Source: Candidatus Cloacimonadota bacterium (GTDB lineage: Bacteria; Cloacimonadota; Cloacimonadia; JGIOTU-2; B8-G9). Taken from it: a stretch of DNA of 5,896 bases. The stretch lies in assembly GCA_003647765.1 (NCBI GenBank), contig QMNM01000107.1, forward strand, positions 1 through 5,896. The letters run 5' to 3'. Position numbers and translations under genes: made by a program. The notes under the pieces are model-generated. The model was given only the letters and a program-made list of their open reading frames with translations. It was not told where the DNA came from and did not search any database. Of this stretch, positions 1-5,499 are shown one piece after another; within the stretch, counting starts at the first letter, position 1, and every line of letters begins with the position of its first letter.

Positions 1-2
1 AT

Positions 3-335
3 GAATTTGCTGTCGTTAGATTGAATGTAAGCGGAGAGCCAATACCAGAGACGAATATAAGATTTGCTCTATCCCAAAATTATCCAAATCCATTTAATCC
101 AAAAACTGCTATTAGATATTCTATTCCGAAAGATAGTAAAGTTGAATTGAAGGTCTATAATATCAAAGAGCAGTTGGTAAAGACCTTGATAAATAGCAAG
201 CAGAAGAAATGACGCTATACAGTAATCTGGGATGGTAGTAATGATAAAGGAAAAGAAGTAAGCAGTGGAGTGTATTTTTATAGATTAAGTTATGGTGAAC
301 ATTATTTGACAAAGAAGATGCTATTGATAAGGTGA
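3..335 (+). pseudogene. C-terminal type IX (Por) sorting domain of a secreted protein, 5' partial, interrupted by in-frame TGA
   Basis: The frame is open from the left edge, so this is the tail of a longer gene and the TTG at 21 is not its real start. The visible protein has a short linker, then [11 protein letters not shown], then alternating beta-strand blocks ([21 protein letters not shown]). This is the type A sorting domain that sends proteins through type IX secretion to the cell surface or medium. The frame is stopped by TGA at 210-212 after KQKK, but continues without any shift through RYTVIWDG, SSGVYFYRL and TKKMLLIR to a second TGA at 333-335, exactly where the family normally ends. 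The family usually has glycine at the interrupted position (pattern AGxYxVxWDG), so a GGA-to-TGA change is the simplest reading. The truncated product would lose the terminal sorting strands. The secreted domain itself lies outside the window. Domain identity is secure; whether the stop is a real mutation or a base error is open. Confidence 0.8.
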
Positions 336-350
336 GAAATAAGCCCATTC

Positions 351-399
351 GTGAAACACGACTCGAGTTCAGAAGCAGAAAGAACCAGAGTCGTGTTTT
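351..399 (-). repeat. Palindromic intergenic repeat, copy 1
   Basis: Read on the minus strand, this element matches the palindrome at 3893-3938. Both contain GAACTCGAGTCG, then T or G, then GTTTCACG in the right arm, and AAAC-CGACTC--GGTTCTTT in the left arm. This copy has a longer loop of about 11 bases. The two copies lie at opposite ends of the tricorn gene. Shared sequence plus a conserved dyad suggests a dispersed REP-like element rather than two unrelated terminators. No associated transposase is visible. Confidence 0.6.
354..399. terminator. Hairpin between convergent genes, probable transcription terminator
   Basis: A perfect 11-bp inverted repeat, AAACACGACTC (354-364) and GAGTCGTGTTT (388-398), is extended inside by GTTC/GAAC (367-370 and 382-385) across a two-base mismatch. 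It lies 18 bases after the sorting-domain stop and 20 bases from the end of the oppositely oriented tricorn gene. On the plus strand the stem runs into TTTTAGTTATTAGTT, a weak T-rich tail. On the minus strand the tail is only TTT followed by CACG, so termination of the protease transcript is less convincing. The same element also belongs to a repeat family, so the terminator role is inferred from position and shape. Confidence 0.55.
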
Positions 400-418
400 A
401 GTTATTAGTTAAAATAAA

Positions 419-3400
419 TTACAATGTTGGCAGAGTCAATCTTGGTTTATTTTTGAACTCAGGTTTCTTAGGCGGATTTTCTGCCATCATCTTTTTGATT
501 TCAGAAATGGCTTTATTTAATTGAGTGTCTATTTTTTTTGCATAATCCTGCGGTTTAATATCAACAACTATATCAGGGTCAGTGCCATAATTTTCCACAC
601 CCCAGCCAACATCTTTAAACCAGAAAGCGAATTCTGGCTGTGTAGTGATACTGCCATCAGCAAGAAATTGTCTGGGCCAAATACCAATTACACCACCCCA
701 AGTTCGCTTACCTATCAATGGACCTATTTTCATCAACTTAAAGGAATGTGAAAATATATCACCGTCAGAACCTGCATGTTCATTAGTTATTGCAACAATA
801 GGTCCTAATACAGAATGATCCGGATAAGGTTCTGGTTGACCCCAACGCGTTACATCATAAGCAATTCTCTTTCTTGCTAATTTTTCTAAAATCAGCTGAG
901 ATACATGACCACCACCATTGTAACGAACATCAACAATTAAGCCATCTCTCTCAACTTCTGAAAAATAATAGCGATGGAATTCCGAATATCCTTGTGCCAT
1001 CATATCTGGAATGTGGACATATCCAACTTTGCCGTTTGTCTGATTATGAACATACTCACGGTTTTTCTCTACCCATTCACGATAGCGTGCTTTGAACTCG
1101 GTTTTTAATGTCTTTACAGTAATTGTCTTCTTCTTTTCATTATCCTTGTCAATAAAGCCGATGACAATCTCTGTATCTGCACGATTGACCAATAATTCCA
1201 TCGGAGACATCTGCTTTCCTACTTCATAGCCATCAATAGTGTCAATAATATCACCTTCTTTTATGTCTGCTCCCAATTGATTAAGAGGAGAGTTATATTC
1301 TTTGTTCCAGGGGTCGCCATTGACTATATGAGCAATTCTGTATTTTTGCAGTTTTTCATCATAGACAAAGTCAGCACCAAGAAATCCGATATGATATTGT
1401 GGAGGTTTACGGTAATCACCGCCAAATTCATAAGCGTGAGAAGTGCCAAGTTCTCCTTGCATCTCCCAGATTAAGTCAGAGAATTCAGAACGAGTTGAGA
1501 TACGGTCAATAAGCGGATAATATCTATTATAGACCTTTTTCCAGTCAATACCGCACATATCCTCTGTCCAGAAATTATCTCTTTGCAGTCGCCATGCCTC
1601 ATTATACATCTGTTGCCATTCAGCATCCCGTTCAACAGAGATTTTTATTCTTGATAGATCTAACCATCCACTTTTACGACTCGGTTTTTTCTCCTTTTCT
1701 GCTTCTTCAGTTGGTTTTTCTCCTGCCTTTAGTACACGCAACCTATTACCAGCACGATAGATAAGCGTGCTTTTATCCATAGAAACCTTGAAGTTAGTAA
1801 TTTCAGAGATGAGCTTCTCTTTTTTCAGCTCTTTTAGGTCATACATCTCAATAGAGCCATTTGCTTTTGGTTCTGATGGAAACCACTCCTCTCTTAAACT
1901 TCCCTCTATAGGAAATGTTGAAAATAGAATTTTATCCTTGATTCCAATAATTCTACCGAAAATGCCTTCTTCAACAGGAATTTCTACTATACGCTTTTCT
2001 ATGTGTTCAAGATCTATTTTGAATAGTTTTTCCTCTTTTTTGTCATTATCCTTTTTTTCATCTTTACCCGGTGCTTTTGGTTTTGGAATGAATGGCGAAG
2101 GCAAATCTTTTTGCAGTGTAATCAAATATAACTTCATTCCTTTTGGGAAATTGAGGTCAAAATAGATATTATCATAAACAGGATTAAATTCACGAAGCGA
2201 AATGAAATATAGATATTTACCGTCCGGATCAAAAGATGGTAGAACATCACGGAAGTTCGGCTCTGTTAATTGATAGCTTTTGCCATTATCTACATCACAA
2301 ATTTTCAAAGAAAGTGTCTGCTGTGTTAAACTTATACTATAAGCAAGCCATTTTCCATCAGGTGACCAGTCCATTCCAGCAATATGAAAATACGGACTTT
2401 TATCAATAATCTTTGCTGTCTTTTTCTCTACATCAATTACAATAAGTTCATTGCGGTGATTAGACAATGCTACATAATTTCCTTTTGGTGCAGGGAGTAT
2501 ACTATATGCTTTGCCGATATTTAAATCAGGAAGCTCTTCTGGCTCTTTATCTTTTTCTGCATAATGGATTTCCAGATTTTCTTCGCCTTTTTCGTCAGAT
2601 ATAGTAATAAGTCGTTTTCCGTCATTTAGCCAGGATGTCAGACTGTATCGCACACCGTTCAGTTTTCCGTATTGAGACACAGCACCTTCCCAATGTGCCA
2701 TAGTAAATGCTTTTCCACGAGTATTTATCGCTACAGAATGCCCTTTTGGATGTAATTCGTAATTCTCTAAATATTTCTCTGGCTCGGCGAATTTACGACT
2801 CCGCTGGGTTCTTGTGCTATGAAACTCTATATCAACTTTTTCTGTCTTATCATCAGCAATAGAATAGCAGTAAATATCTGCACCAGCGTGATAAATAATA
2901 TGTTCTCCATCTGTATCAAGATTACGGACATAAAATTCATCATTGGAAGTATGACGCTGTAAGTCCATACCATCAGTATTGCAGGAATATATATTTCCAA
3001 TACCCTCGTGGTCCGATATAAAATAGATTCTATCCTGAATCCATAAAGGACTGGCAAGATTGGTATTTAAATCCAGCAATTTATGGAAGTTTCCATCACC
3101 ATTGACATCAATCCAGATTTCACCTGCTGTTCCGCCACGATACCTTTTCCATCTTGATGGGTCCGCTGTGTTCCTGCCAATAACAACTCCTCCATTCGGT
3201 CCGTAAGAAATATCGTTAGCATAGCCAATAGCTAAAGGTTTTGGTATGATTTTATCAAAGCCAACAGTAAAGATTTTCCTCATTCTCATTGATGGTTGAC
3301 CATAATTACTTGCGAATAGAACTGATTTTCCGTCTTTAGTCCAGCCAAGTACTTTACACAGTGAGCCGAGATATGTAAGTCGTGTAGCAATGCCACCTTG

Positions 3401-3622
3401 TGATGGCATTACATATACTTCTGAATTTCCTTCTTCGGTTCCGACAAATGCAATATACTTACCGCAGGGAGAAAAATGAGGACAACTCACTTCTCCTTGA
3501 TTTGAGCTCAATCTTCTGGCAATTCCACCTTTAATTGGAACAGCCCAAAGATCATCCTCACAAGTAAATACAGTCGTATCGTTAAAGACCGTAGGAAAGC
3601 GATAGTATCCATTGTTATTCAT
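419..3622 (-). CDS. Tricorn protease homologue (S41-family peptidase), 1067 aa
   Basis: This is a complete gene, close in length to the archaeal tricorn protease (about 1070 residues). Tricorn degrades oligopeptides released by upstream proteases, in the cytoplasm; there is no signal peptide here, which fits. Residues about 1-320 and 325-635 are two WD40/TolB-like beta-propellers with repeated blade motifs such as FSPCGKYIAF, WTKDGKSVLF, WSPDGKWLAY and FDPDGKYLYF. Two Lys/Glu-rich linkers lie near 515-533 and 636-652. A helical C1 region (about 660-740) carries GTSHAY, with Ser728-His729. A PDZ-like domain spans about 745-840. The C2 catalytic domain holds RYNGGGHVS (900-908), the nucleophile Ser952 in AGSDGD, and Glu1010 in GVENYGTDPD. 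By family knowledge these match tricorn's Ser-His-Ser-Glu catalytic set, so the enzyme looks active. The start has a strong GGAGG (3627-3631) four bases away; the stop is TAA. It is transcribed alone, converging on the sorting-domain gene. Confidence 0.96.
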   Translation of the reverse strand: MNNNGYYRFPTVFNDTTVFTCEDDLWAVPIKGGIARRLSSNQGEVSCPHFSPCGKYIAFVGTEEGNSEVYVMPSQGGIATRLTYLGSLCKVLGWTKDGKSVLFASNYGQPSMRMRKIFTVGFDKIIPKPLAIGYANDISYGPNGGVVIGRNTADPSRWKRYRGGTAGEIWIDVNGDGNFHKLLDLNTNLASPLWIQDRIYFISDHEGIGNIYSCNTDGMDLQRHTSNDEFYVRNLDTDGEHIIYHAGADIYCYSIADDKTEKVDIEFHSTRTQRSRKFAEPEKYLENYELHPKGHSVAINTRGKAFTMAHWEGAVSQYGKLNGVRYSLTSWLNDGKRLITISDEKGEENLEIHYAEKDKEPEELPDLNIGKAYSILPAPKGNYVALSNHRNELIVIDVEKKTAKIIDKSPYFHIAGMDWSPDGKWLAYSISLTQQTLSLKICDVDNGKSYQLTEPNFRDVLPSFDPDGKYLYFISLREFNPVYDNIYFDLNFPKGMKLYLITLQKDLPSPFIPKPKAPGKDEKKDNDKKEEKLFKIDLEHIEKRIVEIPVEEGIFGRIIGIKDKILFSTFPIEGSLREEWFPSEPKANGSIEMYDLKELKKEKLISEITNFKVSMDKSTLIYRAGNRLRVLKAGEKPTEEAEKEKKPSRKSGWLDLSRIKISVERDAEWQQMYNEAWRLQRDNFWTEDMCGIDWKKVYNRYYPLIDRISTRSEFSDLIWEMQGELGTSHAYEFGGDYRKPPQYHIGFLGADFVYDEKLQKYRIAHIVNGDPWNKEYNSPLNQLGADIKEGDIIDTIDGYEVGKQMSPMELLVNRADTEIVIGFIDKDNEKKKTITVKTLKTEFKARYREWVEKNREYVHNQTNGKVGYVHIPDMMAQGYSEFHRYYFSEVERDGLIVDVRYNGGGHVSQLILEKLARKRIAYDVTRWGQPEPYPDHSVLGPIVAITNEHAGSDGDIFSHSFKLMKIGPLIGKRTWGGVIGIWPRQFLADGSITTQPEFAFWFKDVGWGVENYGTDPDIVVDIKPQDYAKKIDTQLNKAISEIKKMMAENPPKKPEFKNKPRLTLPTL

Positions 3623-3661
3623 AATTCCTCCATTAAATTTTTATTATATAAGATTTTAGCT

Positions 3662-3690
3662 AATATTTTGTAGCTGAAATATTTTGTCAA
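3662..3690 (-). promoter_or_regulatory. Candidate promoter of the tricorn gene
   Basis: On the minus strand an exact TTGACA (3690-3685) is followed after 17 bases by AATATT (3667-3662), which matches four of six positions of TATAAT, about 40 bases before the ATG. A perfect TATAAT lies closer to the gene (3648-3643) but lacks a good -35 partner. The surroundings are very AT-rich, so chance matches are easy. If the organism is Bacteroidota-like its sigma factor may prefer a different -7 box. Weak support. Confidence 0.3.
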
Positions 3691-3799
3691 ATTAAATAGG
3701 AGTCAGCTCTAAAAACACCTGAAATTGTTAAAATTAAATTCTCTGGTAGTCCTGTATAAGTCTAACAAAATATCAAAATCCAAATTTTTAATGAGGTAA

Positions 3800-3895
3800 A
3801 AATGGTTAAAGCCATTTATGTCGCTCCTACGAAGCTATGATTTGCTATTGTAATTATTGCTACGAGTATTTCATTCCTACGGGATTTTTTTTCGC
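3800..3895 (-). repeat. Degenerate CGTAG-type intergenic repeat tract
   Basis: Read on the minus strand, this stretch holds three loosely similar units at roughly 25-40 base spacing: CCCGTAGGAATGAAATA, CTCGTAGCAATAATTAC and TTCGTAGGAGCGACATAAAT. It ends at a small hairpin, AAATGG (3800-3805) with CCATTT (3812-3817). It sits next to the palindromic repeat copy 2. A related CTCTACGAAG occurs at 4957-4966. There is no credible open reading frame. It resembles the non-coding GTAGG-type repeats I recall from Bacteroidota and Ignavibacteria-like genomes, but that comparison is from memory. The unit boundaries are uncertain. Confidence 0.4.
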
Positions 3896-3938
3896 AGAAA
3901 CTCGACTCGGGTTCTTTGAACTCGAGTCGGGTTTCACG
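3893..3938 (+). repeat. Palindromic intergenic repeat, copy 2
   Basis: A 17-bp stem is formed by AAACTCGACTCGGGTTC (3898-3914) and GAACTCGAGTCGGGTTT (3918-3934) around a TTT loop, with two G-T wobble pairs and no other mismatch. It matches copy 1 (351-399) in opposite orientation. The arm position that is an A-T pair in copy 1 is a T-G wobble here, so pairing is kept while sequence differs. It lies in the divergent spacer with no gene end nearby, so a terminator role is unlikely for this copy. Confidence 0.65.
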
Positions 3939-4009
3939 GTTGTATAAGTAGTGCAGTGTTACTTTAATTCTAATAGTTATTTTGTATGACATTTTAAAAG
4001 ATATAGAAG

Positions 4010-4062
4010 CCCACAATTTCAATCGTGGGATATAAGCCAATAACTAATACCATTTTAATGGT
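4010..4062. repeat. Two small inverted repeats in the divergent spacer
   Basis: CCCAC (4010-4014) pairs with GTGGG (4025-4029), extended by ATT/AAT across one A-C mismatch. A second element, ACCATT-TT-AATGGT (4049-4062), is followed by TTTT. No gene runs into them from the left on the plus strand, so terminators make little sense here. They may be further members of the intergenic repeat patchwork. Apart from these, the tract at 3800-3934 and the candidate promoters, I see nothing functional in the spacer 3623-4284. Confidence 0.35.
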
Positions 4063-4179
4063 TTTTATAGTAGACCCAAATAGAATTAGAAATATTTTAT
4101 GCATGTTTCGTATGTATGTTACAAATTTAATAACTTTACATTAGATACTGATATAGATACTCAAAAATTTTCTTTTTTT

Positions 4180-4208
4180 TTGACACTATTGTTTTATATT
4201 TTAGTAAT
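4180..4208 (+). promoter_or_regulatory. Candidate promoter of the iron-sulfur subunit gene
   Basis: TTGACA (4180-4185) follows a run of T, with a 17-base spacer to AGTAAT (4203-4208), which matches four of six positions of TATAAT. It lies about 75 bases before the start codon. The -35 box is exact, but the region is extremely AT-rich and the -10 is poor. No operator palindrome is evident. Confidence 0.3.
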
Positions 4209-4274
4209 TTGTTTAATCGCTGAAAATTATTCACTGTTTATTCCTTCTATTTATGAGTGATTATACTATATTTT

Positions 4275-4278
4275 AGGA
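4275..4278 (+). promoter_or_regulatory. Ribosome binding site deciding the start of the iron-sulfur subunit
   Basis: AGGA directly abuts the ATG at 4279, which leaves no spacer, but lies six bases before the next in-frame ATG at 4285. Normal spacing therefore favours 4285. The resulting N-terminus, MIIKFILNGTEY, looks like usual family members, which begin close to the first beta strand. Confidence 0.5.
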
Positions 4279-4284
4279 ATGGAT

Positions 4285-4767
4285 ATGATAATAAAGTTTA
4301 TTTTAAATGGTACAGAATACATAAAAGATGTAAATTGTACACAAACATTACTAGATTTTTTGCGTAATGAGATGAGATTAACAGGCACAAAGAAGGGCTG
4401 TGAAATTGGAGAATGCGGAGCATGTACTGTTTTATTAGACGGAAAAGCAGTTAATTCCTGTTTAGTATTAATCGGACAGATAAATAATAGAGAAGTTACA
4501 ACGATAGAAGGCATTGGTAAAGATGGCAAACTCCATCCTATTCAGAAAGCATTTATTGAATCAGGTGCAGTGCAATGTGGTTTCTGCACACCCGGAATGA
4601 TTATTTCACTCATTGGACTACTTAATGAAAATCCTCATCCTTCAGAAGATGAGATAAAAATGGCAATTGAAGGTAATTTATGCCGATGCACTGGCTACGA
4701 ACAAATTTTACAAGCTGTAAGAATGATAACGAACAAACAACACGAAACTAACCGGGAAATTTATTAA
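4285..4767 (+). CDS. (2Fe-2S)-binding small subunit of a xanthine dehydrogenase/CO dehydrogenase/aldehyde oxidase-family enzyme
   Basis: This 160-residue protein is the electron-transfer subunit of molybdenum hydroxylases. It moves electrons from the molybdopterin subunit, via two [2Fe-2S] clusters, to FAD or another acceptor in the cytoplasm. Numbered from the ATG at 4285, the plant-ferredoxin-type N-terminal domain binds one cluster with Cys39, Cys44, Cys47 and Cys59 (GCEIGECGACTVLLDG). The C-terminal four-helix domain binds the other with Cys98 and Cys101 (CGFCTPG) and Cys133 and Cys135 (CRCTGY). All eight ligands are present and the length is normal, so the protein should be functional. 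It could also be started at 4279, giving 162 residues. The substrate (xanthine, nicotinate, CO, 4-hydroxybenzoyl-CoA or other) cannot be told from this subunit. No large molybdopterin or medium FAD subunit lies within 650 bases upstream or anywhere downstream in the window, which is unusual because these are normally co-transcribed. Confidence 0.95.
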   Translation: MIIKFILNGTEYIKDVNCTQTLLDFLRNEMRLTGTKKGCEIGECGACTVLLDGKAVNSCLVLIGQINNREVTTIEGIGKDGKLHPIQKAFIESGAVQCGFCTPGMIISLIGLLNENPHPSEDEIKMAIEGNLCRCTGYEQILQAVRMITNKQHETNREIY

Positions 4768-4772
4768 CGATA

Positions 4773-4799
4773 TTGTAATATTACTTTGTCAAATTACAA
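4773..4799 (+). other. Weak inverted repeat after the iron-sulfur subunit gene
   Basis: TTGTAAT (4773-4779) and ATTACAA (4793-4799) form a 7-bp AT-rich stem starting five bases after the stop codon. A shorter perfect palindrome, GTAATATTAC, overlaps the left arm. There is no T-run afterwards, so this is not a standard intrinsic terminator, although its position fits a transcript end. Confidence 0.3.
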
Positions 4800-4831
4800 A
4801 AGTGCAAGTATTGATGTATCTGGACGCGCTA

Positions 4832-4933
4832 AGGATCAAAAATTAAATACCTTTTATATTTATTGATCCTAACACCTAAAATGGTGTGTTATATAGCAAA
4901 ATACAGGACTACAAATCCTGTAAGAACAGGTGT
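4832..4933 (+). promoter_or_regulatory. Cluster of inverted repeats with alternative pairings, possible leader or attenuator
   Basis: Three hairpins follow one another: AGGATCAA/TTGATCCT (4832-4839 and 4863-4870, perfect 8 bp), ACACC/GGTGT (4872-4876 and 4883-4887), and TACAGGA/TCCTGTA (4902-4908 and 4916-4922, perfect 7 bp, 7-base loop). A fourth, CCTGT-AAGA-ACAGG (4917-4930), reuses the right arm of the third. AGGTGT (4928-4933) could also pair back to ACACCT (4872-4877). The arrangement could be a switching leader for the membrane/stalk gene pair starting at 5009, or simply repeats. No T-run marks a terminator, and no known riboswitch class was recognised. Speculative. Confidence 0.35.
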
Positions 4934-5008
4934 CATTGTCTTATTCTATGGCTTGTCTCTACGAAGTTTTAACGAAGTAAGATTAAACCGTCGCAACTAA
5001 GGAGCATT

Positions 5009-5161
5009 ATGGAAATTTTTTTGGCAATTGTATATATAATAATCAGAATTGTTATTTTAATTGGTATAGCTTACTTTGCTTATAAGGAATTCAAACGCTA
5101 TCGTAAAAATAACAAGAGAATGGAGAGCAGTAATGGATACCCCACTAAAAAGACTGATTGA
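5009..5161 (+). CDS. Small single-helix membrane protein, 50 aa
   Basis: An ATG at 5009 with a strong TAAGGAG Shine-Dalgarno (4998-5004), four bases away, opens a 50-codon frame ending in TGA. Residues about 4-25 form one hydrophobic helix rich in Ile, Val and Leu, with a lone Arg13 inside it. A basic stretch follows (KEFKRYRKNNKR) that by the positive-inside rule would face the cytoplasm. The last 29 bases overlap the start of the next gene in another frame, so the two are likely translationally coupled. I do not recognise a family. Its place just before a coiled-coil ATPase-stalk-like gene suggests a membrane partner or assembly factor of that complex, but this is inference only. The very good ribosome binding site and clear helix argue that it is real. 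Confidence 0.65.
   Translation: MEIFLAIVYIIIRIVILIGIAYFAYKEFKRYRKNNKRMESSNGYPTKKTD
5122..5127 (+). promoter_or_regulatory. Ribosome binding site deciding the start of the stalk-like gene
   Basis: GGAGAG, five bases before the ATG at 5133 and inside the upstream small gene, supports starting at 5133. The same frame is open further upstream to a TTG at 5076, but that region encodes the membrane protein in another frame and has no comparable site. Confidence 0.6.
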
Positions 5162-5456
5162 GGCTGAAGAACGAGCAAAACAAATCATCCAAAAAGCAGA
5201 AAAAGAAGAAAGAAAAATTAAAGATTCTATACAGTCGGAAAAAGAAAATATTATCAATGAAGCCAAAAATGAACGAGAAAATAAAATCAATTTACTAAGG
5301 ATTGAAATGAAGAAGCAAATCGTAAAAGAAAAAGTGCAGATGGACAAGGAACTTTCTGAACATAACAAAAAATGGGAACACATTGCATCTGTTAAAAAAA
5401 AGGAAATAATAAATTTTCTGATTGGACAGATATTCGCTATAGCACAGAGTTCATAG
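5133..5456 (+). CDS. V/A-type ATPase H/G-like peripheral stalk subunit (coiled coil), 107 aa
   Basis: The protein is almost entirely a charged helix. It starts MDTPLKRLIEAEERAKQIIQ and continues with K/E-rich heptads to about residue 85, then ends in a short amphipathic piece (EIINFLIGQIF). The N-terminal pattern 'L..I..AE..A..II..A..E' is typical of the small H/G subunit (AhaH/NtpF type) of archaeal and bacterial V/A-ATPases. That subunit pairs with subunit E to form the peripheral stalk holding the catalytic head to membrane subunit I. About 105 residues is the usual length. It follows and overlaps the small membrane protein gene. Subunit I, K or E genes, expected next in such operons, do not follow within the window. 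Low-complexity coiled coils are easily misassigned; a generic coiled-coil protein is the alternative. Part of its 3' end is duplicated downstream, and an A8 run (5394-5401) near the 3' end could be a frameshift site. Confidence 0.65.
   Translation: MDTPLKRLIEAEERAKQIIQKAEKEERKIKDSIQSEKENIINEAKNERENKINLLRIEMKKQIVKEKVQMDKELSEHNKKWEHIASVKKKEIINFLIGQIFAIAQSS
5375..5419 (+). repeat. Direct repeat, copy 1 (inside the 3' end of the stalk gene)
   Basis: The first 27 bases (5375-5401, ending in eight A) are identical to 5500-5526. The last 13 bases (5407-5419) match 5527-5539 with one difference. Five bases, GGAAA at 5402-5406, are present only in this copy. The segment encodes EHIASVKK and the start of the C-terminal helix. 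Confidence 0.85.
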
Positions 5457-5499
5457 CATATGCTTAAATTGGATAACGGCATTGGAAGGTCGTTCTACT

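Noticed and set aside
210-212. Genetic code 25 (UGA read as glycine)
   Set aside because: The tricorn and iron-sulfur genes contain many GGN glycine codons and no in-frame TGA, and TGA ends the sorting-domain and small membrane frames at natural positions.
163-348. 61-residue open frame on the minus strand
   Set aside because: It is antisense to the sorting-domain coding sequence, has low complexity and no ribosome binding site; it is a shadow frame.
1767-2165. 132-residue plus-strand frame inside the tricorn gene
   Set aside because: It is antisense to conserved propeller and linker sequence; Ser/Phe-rich composition is the mirror of the Lys/Glu-rich linker.
3802-3840. 12-codon frame with a GAGGT in front, in the divergent spacer
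   Set aside because: It lies entirely in the degenerate repeat tract and its sequence is explained by the repeat.
3816-4040. 74-residue minus-strand frame
   Set aside because: It translates the palindromic repeat, the CGTAG units and the CCCAC hairpin; no family resemblance and no ribosome binding site.
3623-5008. CRISPR array or tRNA in the repeat-rich spacers
   Set aside because: The repeats are degenerate, unevenly spaced and palindromic rather than identical units with unique spacers, and no cloverleaf with a TTCGA-type T-loop was found.
5057-5482. 141-residue minus-strand frame
   Set aside because: It is antisense to the coiled-coil gene; its Ser/Phe/Ile-rich sequence is the usual mirror of a Lys/Glu-rich gene.
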